Both the position numbers and the translations under genes were made by a program. This document shows positions 32,371 through 40,698 of a DNA stretch of 64,000 nucleotides, in pieces. Below the pieces are notes generated by a model. That model saw nothing but the letters and a program-made list of their open reading frames with translations, was not told the DNA's origin and searched no databases. Location: NCBI RefSeq assembly GCF_004116455.1, contig NZ_PDJU01000003.1, forward strand, positions 1-64,000. Reading direction: 5' to 3'. The stretch's first letter is position 1. Every line of letters begins with the position of its first letter. The stretch comes from Arcobacter sp. F155. GTDB taxonomy: Bacteria > Campylobacterota > Campylobacteria > Campylobacterales > Arcobacteraceae.

Positions 32371-33676
32371 TTTAACGGTAATCCTTCTTTATGGAATAAC
32401 TTTTGGTATTGTTATTATGACAATTGCCTATACTTTTATTAGATATATCTACTCAAAAGAGATATTTTATATCTCATATTGTTTGATGCAGGTCTTTTCT
32501 CTTATTTATATAGTTTCTTATAGTTCTTTATTTGATATTCCTCATTTTATGGAACAGATTTCTTTACTATTTGCAACTTTACTAGCCCTTGTTTTTGCCA
32601 TAAACTTTTATGAGGGGAAATTTATTCCAAACTCAAAAAGCCATAAAGACTTGATAATAAATACTTTGCTTTTAAATATAGTTATTCTAACAGCCTTTTA
32701 CCACTATATTCTTTTTGAGTATTTACCTTTTACAATCATTTATGCCATACTTTTTATCTCTGTGATTTTCAATATTAAAAATGTTGGACCAACACTTATT
32801 TATACTGCTGGTTGGTCAATATTTTGTTTTACTCTTTTTGTTTTTGACTTTAAAGACTATTATGAACAAAATCACCTTTTAGATATCGTTCTTATTGCTT
32901 TTGCTATAGAAGCTATTTTATTTACCTTCTCTGTTTCTCATAGATATAATCGTCTTGAACAAAAAAATGAAAACTTTGAAAATATGCTTTTACAGCAATC
33001 AAAAATGGCAAAAAGTGGAGAAATGCTAGCAAATATTGCCCATCAATTTAGACAACCACTTAATAATCTTTCGTATATTTTGATGAATATAAAAAAACGA
33101 TATGAAAATGAAAAACTAGATGAAAAGTATTTCCATAAAAAATACTCTCAAGCAAAAGAGCAATTGGAGTTTCTTTCACATACAGTTGAAGAGTTTAAAG
33201 AGTTTTATACTCCTTCAAAACAGAAAGAAAAGTTCTTAGTTAAAGATGCTATTTCAAATACTATGTCTATTTTGAATGAAGATTTGAAAAAAAGAAATAT
33301 CAAATATACACTTAACTTTTTAAAAGATGAAAATGTACAAATTTTTGGAAGTAAAAATGAACTTTCACAAGTTATTCTTTCACTTGTTACAAATGCAAGT
33401 GATGCTTTAAAAGATATTGAAAAACCTCTTATTGAGATTAATGTTGACTCAACTTCAGCAGATGTAATAATCAATATAAAAGATAATGGAAAAGGGATTA
33501 ATAAACGAAGTCAAGAAAAACTATTTGAGCCATACTTTACAACAAAAGAAGAAGGCACAGGATTAGGACTTTATTTATCTAAACTTATTATGGAAAAGAG
33601 TTTTAATGGAAAGATTGAATTAAAACCTTCAAAAGAAGGAAGTTGTTTCTCCCTTCTTATTGAAAAGGCTATTTAA
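32357..33676 (+). CDS. Histidine kinase with multi-helix membrane sensor
   Basis: 439 aa. The start is TTG at 32357, needed to include the first helix. Residues 5-195 hold about seven membrane helices with short loops, resembling 7TM-type sensor modules. His229 lies in NIAHQFRQPLNN. ATPase motifs: NELSQVILSLVTNASDAL, DNGKGINK and GTGLGLYLS. Such sensors usually detect membrane, lipid or transported signals. The gene converges with ccoG, overlapping by 8 bp. Confidence 0.9.
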   Translation: MSLDSLTVILLYGITFGIVIMTIAYTFIRYIYSKEIFYISYCLMQVFSLIYIVSYSSLFDIPHFMEQISLLFATLLALVFAINFYEGKFIPNSKSHKDLIINTLLLNIVILTAFYHYILFEYLPFTIIYAILFISVIFNIKNVGPTLIYTAGWSIFCFTLFVFDFKDYYEQNHLLDIVLIAFAIEAILFTFSVSHRYNRLEQKNENFENMLLQQSKMAKSGEMLANIAHQFRQPLNNLSYILMNIKKRYENEKLDEKYFHKKYSQAKEQLEFLSHTVEEFKEFYTPSKQKEKFLVKDAISNTMSILNEDLKKRNIKYTLNFLKDENVQIFGSKNELSQVILSLVTNASDALKDIEKPLIEINVDSTSADVIINIKDNGKGINKRSQEKLFEPYFTTKEEGTGLGLYLSKLIMEKSFNGKIELKPSKEGSCFSLLIEKAI

Positions 33677-35006
33677 GTAAGTCCCTTCTTGGGTACATAA
33701 AAGATACTTCTCTTATAACACTTACTTCTTTATTCTCTTTAGCGAAGATTCTAATCTTTGCTTTATAAGGAGTGTCTTTTCTATTTGTTGAAGCTAACTT
33801 TCTAGTAGTATTTAAAATCAATACTGTTTTAAGTCTTTGTTTTGGCTCTAATTTAAGTGCTCTATATCTTTTCACTTCAAATCTTGGGTCAAGAACTTCT
33901 ACACCAAATGTATACTCTTTTTTATTTGTATTATGAATTGTTAAAAGATAGTTATTTGTAACTGTCCCTTCTTTAATACCATATAGTTTTGTTGTTTTAT
34001 TTACATTTACTAAGAAATCTTCTTTTTCACCAGCAAAGAATACAGCTAACAGTAAACAAGCTAAAAGGGATACCATATAAACAATATTTTTCATTGCAAA
34101 AAGTGGTGACCTTTTCTTATTGATTACTGTGTTTGTACTTCCCCAGTCAATCAGTGATTTTTTACCAAGTTTTCCCATAACTGTTGAACAAGCATCAGAA
34201 CACTCTAAACAGTTGATACACTCAACTTGTAAACCTTTTCTAATATCAATATGAGTAGGACAAATTTTTACACAAGCTTCACAAGTAGTACACTCTTGAT
34301 TTCCAGCCCATTGTTTAACATCAAATATAGATTTAGCACCATTTTCATAAATGTCTCCACCTCTATTTGTATTATAAACAACTTGTTTTGTATCATCATC
34401 ATAAAGTGCTGATTGAATTCTTGAATAGGGGCATACATAAGTACAGAAATGCTCTTTCATAAAAACAATATCATATATTAAAAATAGAGCTGTACTTACT
34501 ACAAACATTATCATAAAGAAGTGTTCATGTGGATCCATTACGTATCTAAAGAAGTCTTCTGGTGGAACAAAATACCACATGAAGTTCATAGATGCAACTA
34601 ATGATAAAATACCCCAAATAGTTAAAGAGATATATTTTTTTATCTTTGTTGATGTTTTAGAATAGTCAATATCTTTTTGTTTGTTTTTAATTCTTCTTAG
34701 ACCTAAAATTTTTGACTCAATTAAATCTCTATAAATAACTCTAAAGATAGTTTGAGGACAGGCCCATCCACACCAAACCCTACCAAACATAGCTGTCATA
34801 GCAAAAATTCCAATAAATAGAAGCATTAATAAAAATGGCATAACATAAAGCTCATTCATATTAAACACTAAACCTAAAAAGTGAAATTGCATTTTATCAA
34901 AAGATAAAAGTAATAAATGGTTACCATTTATTTTAATAAAAGGTATTACAAATACCAGTATAGTAATTATTAGATATGTTAAATATCTTCTTTTTGAATA
35001 GTTCAA
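33669..35006 (-). CDS. ccoG: Cytochrome cbb3 oxidase accessory protein CcoG
   Basis: 445 aa. Several membrane helices surround CGWACPQTIFR and TYVCPYSRIQ. A ferredoxin-type pair of clusters follows (CTTCEACVKICPTHI and CINCLECSDAC). The C-terminal periplasmic-type beta domain completes the FixG/RdxA/CcoG family. CcoG reduces copper(II) during assembly of the cbb3 oxidase CuB centre. The cbb3 genes themselves are not in the window. It stands alone and diverges from the LysE gene. Confidence 0.94.
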   Translation of the reverse strand: MNYSKRRYLTYLIITILVFVIPFIKINGNHLLLLSFDKMQFHFLGLVFNMNELYVMPFLLMLLFIGIFAMTAMFGRVWCGWACPQTIFRVIYRDLIESKILGLRRIKNKQKDIDYSKTSTKIKKYISLTIWGILSLVASMNFMWYFVPPEDFFRYVMDPHEHFFMIMFVVSTALFLIYDIVFMKEHFCTYVCPYSRIQSALYDDDTKQVVYNTNRGGDIYENGAKSIFDVKQWAGNQECTTCEACVKICPTHIDIRKGLQVECINCLECSDACSTVMGKLGKKSLIDWGSTNTVINKKRSPLFAMKNIVYMVSLLACLLLAVFFAGEKEDFLVNVNKTTKLYGIKEGTVTNNYLLTIHNTNKKEYTFGVEVLDPRFEVKRYRALKLEPKQRLKTVLILNTTRKLASTNRKDTPYKAKIRIFAKENKEVSVIREVSFMYPRRDLLK

Positions 35007-35111
35007 ATCAAACCTCCTACAGTTTATAAAAGAAGTCTATTATGAAAAGGTGTTCATTTGGTGGTATAAAGTAAGTTTTTTATATAATCTTTTCTTTAAA
35101 GGAGAAAAATA

Positions 35112-35741
35112 ATGATAGATTTTACATCTTTATATATGTTTATAGCTGCTTCATTTCTTTTATGTTTAGCACCAGGGCCTGATAATATTTATGTTTTAAC
35201 ACAAGGTATGACAAAAAGTAAAAAAGCTGCAATAGTTACAACTCTTGGACTTTGTTCTGGGATTATTATTCACACCTCAGCTGCTGCTTTTGGTATATCA
35301 GTTATTTTCCAAACATCAGAATTGGCTTTTAATCTTGTAAAATACATTGGTGCAGCATATTTACTTTATATAGCTTATCAAGCATTTAGACATAGAAATG
35401 ACAAATTAGATTTAAGTGTACAAGATTCAAATAATGAACTAAAAAAACTTTATGTAAAAGGTTTTTTTATGAATGTTCTAAACCCTAAAGTATCTATCTT
35501 TTTCTTAGCTTTTCTTCCTCAGTTTGTAAATCCTGAATTAGGAAATGTACCAATGCAAATGATTATTTTAGGTTTAGTATTTATGGCTTTAACCGTAGTT
35601 GTTTTTTCTTCAATAGGAATAGCAGGAAATATGTTAAGCAGTAAACTAATGGAAAACCCTAGTATCTCTAAGATTTTAAATATTCTTACTTCTTTTGTGC
35701 TAGGTGCTTTAGCAGTTAAATTAGCTCTATCTTCAAGATAG
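35112..35741 (+). CDS. LysE/RhtB-family amino-acid exporter
   Basis: 209 aa with six hydrophobic segments. The N-terminal signature LLCLAPGPDNIYVLTQG is diagnostic of the RhtB branch. Members export homoserine, threonine, lysine or similar amino acids. The particular substrate cannot be read. AAAGGAGAAAAATA precedes the ATG. Confidence 0.92.
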   Translation: MIDFTSLYMFIAASFLLCLAPGPDNIYVLTQGMTKSKKAAIVTTLGLCSGIIIHTSAAAFGISVIFQTSELAFNLVKYIGAAYLLYIAYQAFRHRNDKLDLSVQDSNNELKKLYVKGFFMNVLNPKVSIFFLAFLPQFVNPELGNVPMQMIILGLVFMALTVVVFSSIGIAGNMLSSKLMENPSISKILNILTSFVLGALAVKLALSSR

Positions 35742-35750
35742 AACTAATTT
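35718..35750. terminator. Bidirectional terminator between LysE and ABM genes
   Basis: AAATTAG-c-TCTATCTT pairs with AAGATAGA-a-CTAATTT: 15 pairs with one mismatch and a tight loop. It contains the LysE stop codon at a convergent junction. Confidence 0.65.
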
Positions 35751-36070
35751 ACTTCATCAGAATAAACACATACATTAAAGTCTTCTACAAAACCATCTTC
35801 ATCTACACAATGTGTTTGAAAAAAGTTTGCAATGTATGGTTTATTGCAGTGTAATTCAAAAGCCTCTTTTGACTCCCAAATTTCATTAAATACTATAGGA
35901 AATGATTTTCCCATTGCATTTGGATGTTCTATATGTTTTGTAACAATATATTGAATACATCCATCTTCTCTTATTGTTTGTGGTTCAAGTCCTTGTAAAA
36001 CCTCTAATAACTCTTGTTCTTTACCCTCTTTTGCTTTAAATGAAGCAATACAATAAATCTTTTTTGACAT
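35744..36070 (-). CDS. Antibiotic biosynthesis monooxygenase (ABM) domain protein
   Basis: 108 aa. A single ferredoxin-like dimeric alpha/beta-barrel (KIYCIASFKAKEGKEQELLEVL, then EIWESKEAFELHC) is characteristic of ABM/YgiN-like proteins. These are cofactorless oxygenases or stress-related quinone monooxygenases, often of unknown substrate. The proA stop codon abuts its start directly, so they are co-transcribed. Confidence 0.87.
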   Translation of the reverse strand: MSKKIYCIASFKAKEGKEQELLEVLQGLEPQTIREDGCIQYIVTKHIEHPNAMGKSFPIVFNEIWESKEAFELHCNKPYIANFFQTHCVDEDGFVEDFNVCVYSDEVN

Positions 36071-37306
36071 CTATCTTACCTGTCCTGTTCCATAAACTTT
36101 ATATTTAAATGTTGTTAAATCATTTATTCCCATTGGTCCTCTTGAGTGAAGTTTATTTGTTGAAATACCAACCTCAGCTCCAAGTCCAAAAGCTCCACCA
36201 TCAGTAAATCTTGTACTTGCATTTGCGTATACACAAGCAGCATCTACTTCATTTAAAAACTTATTTACAATAGAATAGTTTTCACTAATAATAGCTTCTG
36301 AGTGTCCAGAACCATATTTTGAGATATGTAAAATTGCATCATCTACACTATCTACAATTTTGATATTTAGTTTGTTTGCTAAATACTCAGTATCATAATC
36401 ATCATGGGTAGCACATTGAATATCTATAAACTTTCTTGTTGCATCACAACCTTTAAGCTCTGTTCCATACTTTTCATATGCTTCATGTAGTGGAGGTAAA
36501 ATATATGCCGCTACATCTTTATGAATAAGTAAAGTCTCCATTGCATTACAAACACCTGGTCTTGAACATTTTGCATTTATTGCAATCTCAATTGCTTTTT
36601 GGTGATTCGCATCTCTATCTAAATAGATATGACAAAGTCCTTTATCGTGTTTTACAACTGGAACAGTTGAGTTTTCACTTACATACTTAATAAGTGCTTC
36701 TCCACCTCTTGGAACTATTAAGTCTACATATTTATCTTGTTTTATTAGGTTTGCAACCCCTTCTCTACTTGAATCGGGAAGTAATGAGATAGCTTGTTCT
36801 GGTAGTTTATTTTTTGCTAATACATGTCTTAAAATATTTGCAATGGCTTTATTTGAGTGTTCAGCTTCTTTTCCACCTTTTAATACACATACATTTCCAC
36901 TTTTAAAACAAAGTGCTGCAGTATCCGAAGTAACATTTGGTCTGCTTTCATAAATAATACCAATTACTCCAATAGGAATAGAAACTTTTTGAATATTTAA
37001 ACCATTTTCAGTAACCCATCCATCAAGAGTTCTTCCAACTGGTTCTTTTAATGTCGCTATTTCTCTAATAGCATTTGCCATACCTTCAACTCGCTCACCA
37101 GTAAGAAGAAGTCTATCTAATAAAGCTTCATCAAGATTTCCAAGTCTTCCAACGCTCATATCTTTTTCATTGCAACCTACTATATAGTCACAATTTTCAA
37201 TTAAAGCATCAGCCATCTCATTTAATACTCTATTTTTTACTTCACCACTAAGTGTAGCAATCTCTTTACTAACTTTTTTTGATTCTTCTAAAAATTGTTG
37301 CATCAA
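36071..37306 (-). CDS. proA: Gamma-glutamyl phosphate reductase ProA
   Basis: 411 aa, normal length. The aldehyde-dehydrogenase-like fold shows the catalytic cysteine in SRPGVCNAMETLL (about 250), KGGKEAEHSN and the C-terminal RFTDGGAFGLGAEVGISTNKLHSRGP in parts. It reduces glutamyl-5-phosphate to the semialdehyde in proline synthesis. proB is not adjacent. The gene is linked to the ABM gene downstream. Confidence 0.96.
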   Translation of the reverse strand: MMQQFLEESKKVSKEIATLSGEVKNRVLNEMADALIENCDYIVGCNEKDMSVGRLGNLDEALLDRLLLTGERVEGMANAIREIATLKEPVGRTLDGWVTENGLNIQKVSIPIGVIGIIYESRPNVTSDTAALCFKSGNVCVLKGGKEAEHSNKAIANILRHVLAKNKLPEQAISLLPDSSREGVANLIKQDKYVDLIVPRGGEALIKYVSENSTVPVVKHDKGLCHIYLDRDANHQKAIEIAINAKCSRPGVCNAMETLLIHKDVAAYILPPLHEAYEKYGTELKGCDATRKFIDIQCATHDDYDTEYLANKLNIKIVDSVDDAILHISKYGSGHSEAIISENYSIVNKFLNEVDAACVYANASTRFTDGGAFGLGAEVGISTNKLHSRGPMGINDLTTFKYKVYGTGQVR

Positions 37307-37387
37307 TTTTCCCTAATTATTTTTTGATTTGTTATTTTATCTAATTATACTTATTTTAAATATGAAAGTTTTTGAAAAAGAGGAGTT

Positions 37388-37414
37388 AAAGTAGCAGCAA
37401 GTCACTGCTACTTT
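37388..37414 (-). terminator. Terminator of trxA
   Basis: A 10-bp perfect stem (AAAGTAGCAG with CTGCTACTTT) and a 7-nt loop lie 20 bp downstream of the trxA stop. On the minus strand a T/C-rich run ending in TTTTT follows. Confidence 0.75.
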
Positions 37415-37433
37415 TAAATATTGTTATTTAATA

Positions 37434-37748
37434 TTATAGTGAGTTTAATTTATCAGCTAATGCTTGTTTAGATTGTGCACCAACTAAAGTATCAACTACT
37501 TCTCCATTTTTCATGAATACAATTGTAGGAATTGATCTAACTCCATATTTAACCGCTAAATCTTGTTGCTCATCTGTATTTACTTTACAAATGTTAGCTT
37601 TACCGTCAAAATCTTCTGCTAATTCATCAATTACAGGAGCAAGCATTCTACAAGGTCCACACCATGGAGCCCAGAAGTCTACTAAAGATACACCTTCGTT
37701 TACTGTTGCTTCAAAATTATCATTTGTTAATTCAATATATTTACCCAT
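37434..37748 (-). CDS. trxA: Thioredoxin
   Basis: 104 aa, canonical. Active site W-C30-G-P-C33 and the cis-proline loop VRSIPTIVF are intact. It reduces protein disulfides. It has a very good sigma-70 promoter whose -35 element lies in a palindrome that could be an operator for the divergently encoded HxlR regulator. Confidence 0.97.
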   Translation of the reverse strand: MGKYIELTNDNFEATVNEGVSLVDFWAPWCGPCRMLAPVIDELAEDFDGKANICKVNTDEQQDLAVKYGVRSIPTIVFMKNGEVVDTLVGAQSKQALADKLNSL

Positions 37749-37780
37749 TTAATTATCCTTTTTTTTATTTTAATTGTTGT

Positions 37781-37809
37781 ATATTAACTTATTAGTTGAC
37801 AATTGTCAA
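37781..37809 (-). promoter_or_regulatory. trxA promoter with overlapping palindromic operator candidate
   Basis: On the minus strand TTGACA (37809-37804) is followed after exactly 17 bp by TAATAT (37786-37781), a strong housekeeping promoter. The -35 lies in the 14-bp perfect palindrome TTGACAATTGTCAA (37796-37809), midway between trxA and the HxlR gene. A repressor bound there would block RNA polymerase. Confidence 0.6.
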
Positions 37810-37872
37810 GTATATACCGAATAGTAATATAGGCACTTTTTGGTAACTATAAACACTATAAAAGGCTTGATT

Positions 37873-38229
37873 ATGGAAGCAAAAAACTACAACTGTTTTT
37901 TTCAATTAGCAACAGATATGATTGGTGGAAAATGGAAAGCGATGGTTCTTTGGGCACTAAAAAAAGGTGTTAAAAGAAATGGTGAATTAAAAAAACTAAT
38001 TCCACAAATTAGCCAAAAGATGCTAACTCAACAACTAAGAGAACTGGAAGAAGTTGGTATTGTTGAAAGAATAGCATATCCAGTTATTCCCCCAAAAGTT
38101 GAATATAAACTAACTAAAAATGGAGAAAAACTTATCCCTATTTTACAAGAGTTACATGATTGGGGAAAAGAGTATGCAAAAGAGCATGATATAGCTATTA
38201 CAAAAGATGCAAATTGTGTGATTGAATAA
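37873..38229 (+). CDS. HxlR-family winged-helix regulator next to trxA
   Basis: 118 aa from ATG at 37873, which has AAAGG upstream; a reading from 37840 is longer but has no ribosome site. The signature C-x(n)-GGKWKAMVLWALKKGVKRNGELKKLIPQISQKMLTQQLRELE in parts is HxlR. The N-terminal cysteine (YNCFF) is at the site used for redox sensing in YodB/HypR-type members, and a second cysteine is near the C-terminus. It probably senses electrophile or disulfide stress and controls trxA or itself. Confidence 0.88.
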   Translation: MEAKNYNCFFQLATDMIGGKWKAMVLWALKKGVKRNGELKKLIPQISQKMLTQQLRELEEVGIVERIAYPVIPPKVEYKLTKNGEKLIPILQELHDWGKEYAKEHDIAITKDANCVIE

Positions 38230-38240
38230 CCACACAATTT
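38211..38240. terminator. Bidirectional terminator at the HxlR/AcuI junction
   Basis: AAATTGTGTG pairs perfectly with CACACAATTT (10 bp) across the HxlR stop codon. The two genes converge here. Confidence 0.65.
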
Positions 38241-38244
38241 AATA

Positions 38245-39219
38245 TTAAATCTTAACTAAGTATCTTCCCACTGCTTTTCCAGCTAATAGTTTTTCATATG
38301 CTTCTTTTACTTCATCTAAAGAGATTTGCGTAGTTAACTCTTCTAAAGTATCAATTGCAAAATCAGAAGCTAACTTTTCCCAAGCAGCTCTTTTCTTCTC
38401 AACTTTACACTCAACAGAATCAATACCAACTAATCTTACACCTCTTAAAATAAATGGAAATACATTTGTAGGTAATTCATGAGATGAAGTTAATCCACAA
38501 CAAGTTGCTACTCCATCATATTTTACTACTTTTAATGCTTCTGCTAAGATGTTTCCACCAACAGTATCAATTACACCATCATACTTTTCACTTCCCATTG
38601 GTCTTTTGTTTTCAACGTCGAAATCAGCTCTTAAAATAACCTCTTTAGCCCCTAAATCTTTTAAGAAAGGAATCTTATCTTCTTTTCCAGAAATAGCAGT
38701 TACGCAAAATCCAAGCTTGCTTAAAATAGCAACAGCAATACTTCCAACTCCACCTGTTGCTCCTGTAACAAGTACTTCCCCACTTGTAATTCCATTGTTT
38801 AAAAGCTCATTTACACTTAATGCTGCTGTTAAACCTGCTGTTCCATAAGTCATAATTTCTCTATCAGAAATACCCTCTGGAATAGTAACCACCCATGACG
38901 CTGGTACCCTTACATATTCACTATGTCCACCATCTGTATTCATACCTAAATCATATCCTGTCACAAGAACTTTTTGCCCTACTTCAAAATCTGAACTTGT
39001 TGACTTTTCTACAGTTCCTGCTACATCAATTCCAGTTACATGAGGAAATACTCTTGTAACTCCAGGATTGCCAACTGAACTTAGGGCATCTTTATAGTTT
39101 AAAGATGAGTACGTTGCTTTAATTAATACTTCATTTTCTTCTAAAGTTGGAACTTCAATATCTTGAATTCCACAATAAAATTTTTTGTCTTCTATTTTTT
39201 CTACTACGAACGCTTTCAT
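38245..39219 (-). CDS. YhdH/AcuI-family NADPH-dependent quinone/acryloyl-CoA reductase
   Basis: 324 aa, a zinc-free medium-chain dehydrogenase. The N-terminal VLIKATYSSLNYKDALSS, then VTGATGGVGSIAVAILSKLG (about 150-170, NADP site) and the lack of zinc-binding cysteines point to the YhdH/YhfP (AcuI) branch. These reduce acryloyl-CoA or activated alkenes. It is flanked by two HxlR regulators, the divergent one being the likely controller, which suggests an electrophile-detoxifying role. Confidence 0.87.
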   Translation of the reverse strand: MKAFVVEKIEDKKFYCGIQDIEVPTLEENEVLIKATYSSLNYKDALSSVGNPGVTRVFPHVTGIDVAGTVEKSTSSDFEVGQKVLVTGYDLGMNTDGGHSEYVRVPASWVVTIPEGISDREIMTYGTAGLTAALSVNELLNNGITSGEVLVTGATGGVGSIAVAILSKLGFCVTAISGKEDKIPFLKDLGAKEVILRADFDVENKRPMGSEKYDGVIDTVGGNILAEALKVVKYDGVATCCGLTSSHELPTNVFPFILRGVRLVGIDSVECKVEKKRAAWEKLASDFAIDTLEELTTQISLDEVKEAYEKLLAGKAVGRYLVKI

Positions 39220-39292
39220 GAATTATCCTTTGCTATTCTTGTATATTTGTTTTATATTAAAACTTTAGCTAAAATTAGACAAAGAGACAAGA

Positions 39293-39329
39293 ACTAACTA
39301 AAAAGAAATGTACTATCTAAAAAGATAGT
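39293..39329. promoter_or_regulatory. Repeat pair in the AcuI/HxlR divergent promoter region, operator candidate
   Basis: ACTAACTAAAAAGAAA (39293) and ACTATCTAAAAAGATA (39312) match at 14 of 16 positions, 19 bp apart. The second copy is also an inverted repeat, ACTATCT with AGATAGT. This lies 24 bp before the HxlR start codon, where autoregulation would occur. Confidence 0.35.
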
Positions 39330-39352
39330 TAAGCGAGATAAAGGTATCTATA

Positions 39353-39697
39353 ATGAATAAAAAAATTAAAGAATTAGAAAAAGATATTGTAAAGTGTCCA
39401 GTAGAAACTGCACTAGATGTACTTGCTGGTAAATGGAAAATATTGATTTTATGGTATTTAAGACGAGATACCCTAAGATTTAGTGAGCTTCAAAAGATGC
39501 TTCCAAGAACAACAGAAAAGATGTTAATACAAAAACTAAGAGAACTAGAAAAAGATAATATTGTCCATAGAGAAGTATATCCTGTAGTTCCACCAAAAGT
39601 AGAATATAGTTTAACGCCTTATGGGGAGAGCTTAAAGCCTATATTAAAACAACTATACCTTTGGGGTGAAGTTCATAAAGAGAAGTTTGATAAATAA
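39353..39697 (+). CDS. HxlR-family winged-helix regulator
   Basis: 114 aa. N-terminal [22 protein letters not shown] and [22 protein letters not shown], in parts, define HxlR. Cys15 is the conserved sensing cysteine. It diverges from the AcuI-like reductase and its stop is directly followed by the ATG of the hydrolase gene. It is a paralogue of the regulator at 37873. Confidence 0.88.
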   Translation: MNKKIKELEKDIVKCPVETALDVLAGKWKILILWYLRRDTLRFSELQKMLPRTTEKMLIQKLRELEKDNIVHREVYPVVPPKVEYSLTPYGESLKPILKQLYLWGEVHKEKFDK

Positions 39698-40522
39698 ATG
39701 AAATCTTTCTCTCTATTTTTATTTGTAGTTTTATTTTTTTCTGCTTGTTCTTCTATTGCTACAGTTGAAGAAAGAGTAACTACTTCAAATGAACTTATAA
39801 AAAAAAGACAAATCAAAAAAGAGATACTTCATACAAATAGCTTCTCTTTATACTCTTTACAAAAAGCTTCTTCTTGCAATACTTTAAGAGTGTATATCGA
39901 AGGAGATGGTTTATCATGGGTAAGTAGAACAAGAGTTTCTAATAACCCTACTCCTATAAACCCTCTAGCTATGAAGCTCTTTTTAAAGGATACAAGCTCT
40001 TGTAAAATCTACTTAGCACGCCCTTGTCAATATACAAATGACATTAGATGTGAAAAAAAACACTGGACTTCACATAGATACTCAAAAGAAGTGTTAAGTT
40101 CTTATTTAAGCACCTTAGATTTATTAAAAGAAAAGTTTTTAAATAAAGAGTTTGAACTTATAGGATATTCAGGAGGAGGAGCAATTGCCACACTTATAAG
40201 TGCTAAAAGAGAGGATATAAGCTTTTTATTAACAGTTGCAGGGAATATAGACCACAAATACTGGACACAAAAACATAATATAAGCTCTTTATATGGTTCT
40301 TTAAATCCACCACAGTTTGCTAAAAGTTTAGAGAAAATAAAACAAGTTCACTTAATCGGAGGAAAAGACACTATTATTGATAGCTCTATTTTCAACTCCT
40401 ACAACTTTTATTTTAAAGATACTTCGAATATAAAACATACTATTTTAAAAGAGTTTACTCATCAAAAAGGATGGGAAGAGAACTGGACAGAGATAATAGA
40501 TAAATATTATCATATGAAATAG
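39698..40522 (+). CDS. Lipoprotein alpha/beta hydrolase
   Basis: 274 aa. The N-terminus MKSFSLFLFVVLFFSACSS ends in a lipobox (FFSAC), so the protein is probably lipid-anchored. The nucleophile elbow is GYSGGGAI, followed by a probable aspartate (GGKDTIID) and histidine (EFTHQKGW). Substrate unknown. It is immediately downstream of the HxlR regulator gene with no gap, so it is probably part of the same stress regulon. Confidence 0.82.
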   Translation: MKSFSLFLFVVLFFSACSSIATVEERVTTSNELIKKRQIKKEILHTNSFSLYSLQKASSCNTLRVYIEGDGLSWVSRTRVSNNPTPINPLAMKLFLKDTSSCKIYLARPCQYTNDIRCEKKHWTSHRYSKEVLSSYLSTLDLLKEKFLNKEFELIGYSGGGAIATLISAKREDISFLLTVAGNIDHKYWTQKHNISSLYGSLNPPQFAKSLEKIKQVHLIGGKDTIIDSSIFNSYNFYFKDTSNIKHTILKEFTHQKGWEENWTEIIDKYYHMK

Positions 40523-40635
40523 AACTTATTTTAAAAAAAGTTATCAATGAAGAGACTCTACTTTCTCTAATCAAATTATTTCAGATAAACTTTCTTGACA
40601 ATTCTAAAATAAAAATTAAGAAAATTATTTAATTA

Positions 40636-40657
40636 TGACTTTCATTTGACTTTCACT
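40636..40657 (+). promoter_or_regulatory. 11-bp tandem repeat upstream of tpsA, candidate OmpR-type operator
   Basis: TGACTTTCATT (40636-40646) and TGACTTTCACT (40647-40657) are adjacent and match at 10 of 11 positions. A TTGAA-CA-TTCAA dyad follows at 40670-40681. The position 42 bp before the tpsA start and the linked OmpR-type regulator at 46317 suggest direct control. Confidence 0.45.
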
Positions 40658-40698
40658 TGTCAGAATATTTGAACATTCAATTAACAAGGGAAAGAATA

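Noticed and set aside
33669-33676. The overlap of the kinase and ccoG ends as a sign of frameshift
   Set aside because: Both proteins have complete, family-typical C-termini; short convergent overlaps also occur at 24506-24509 and 48839-48853.
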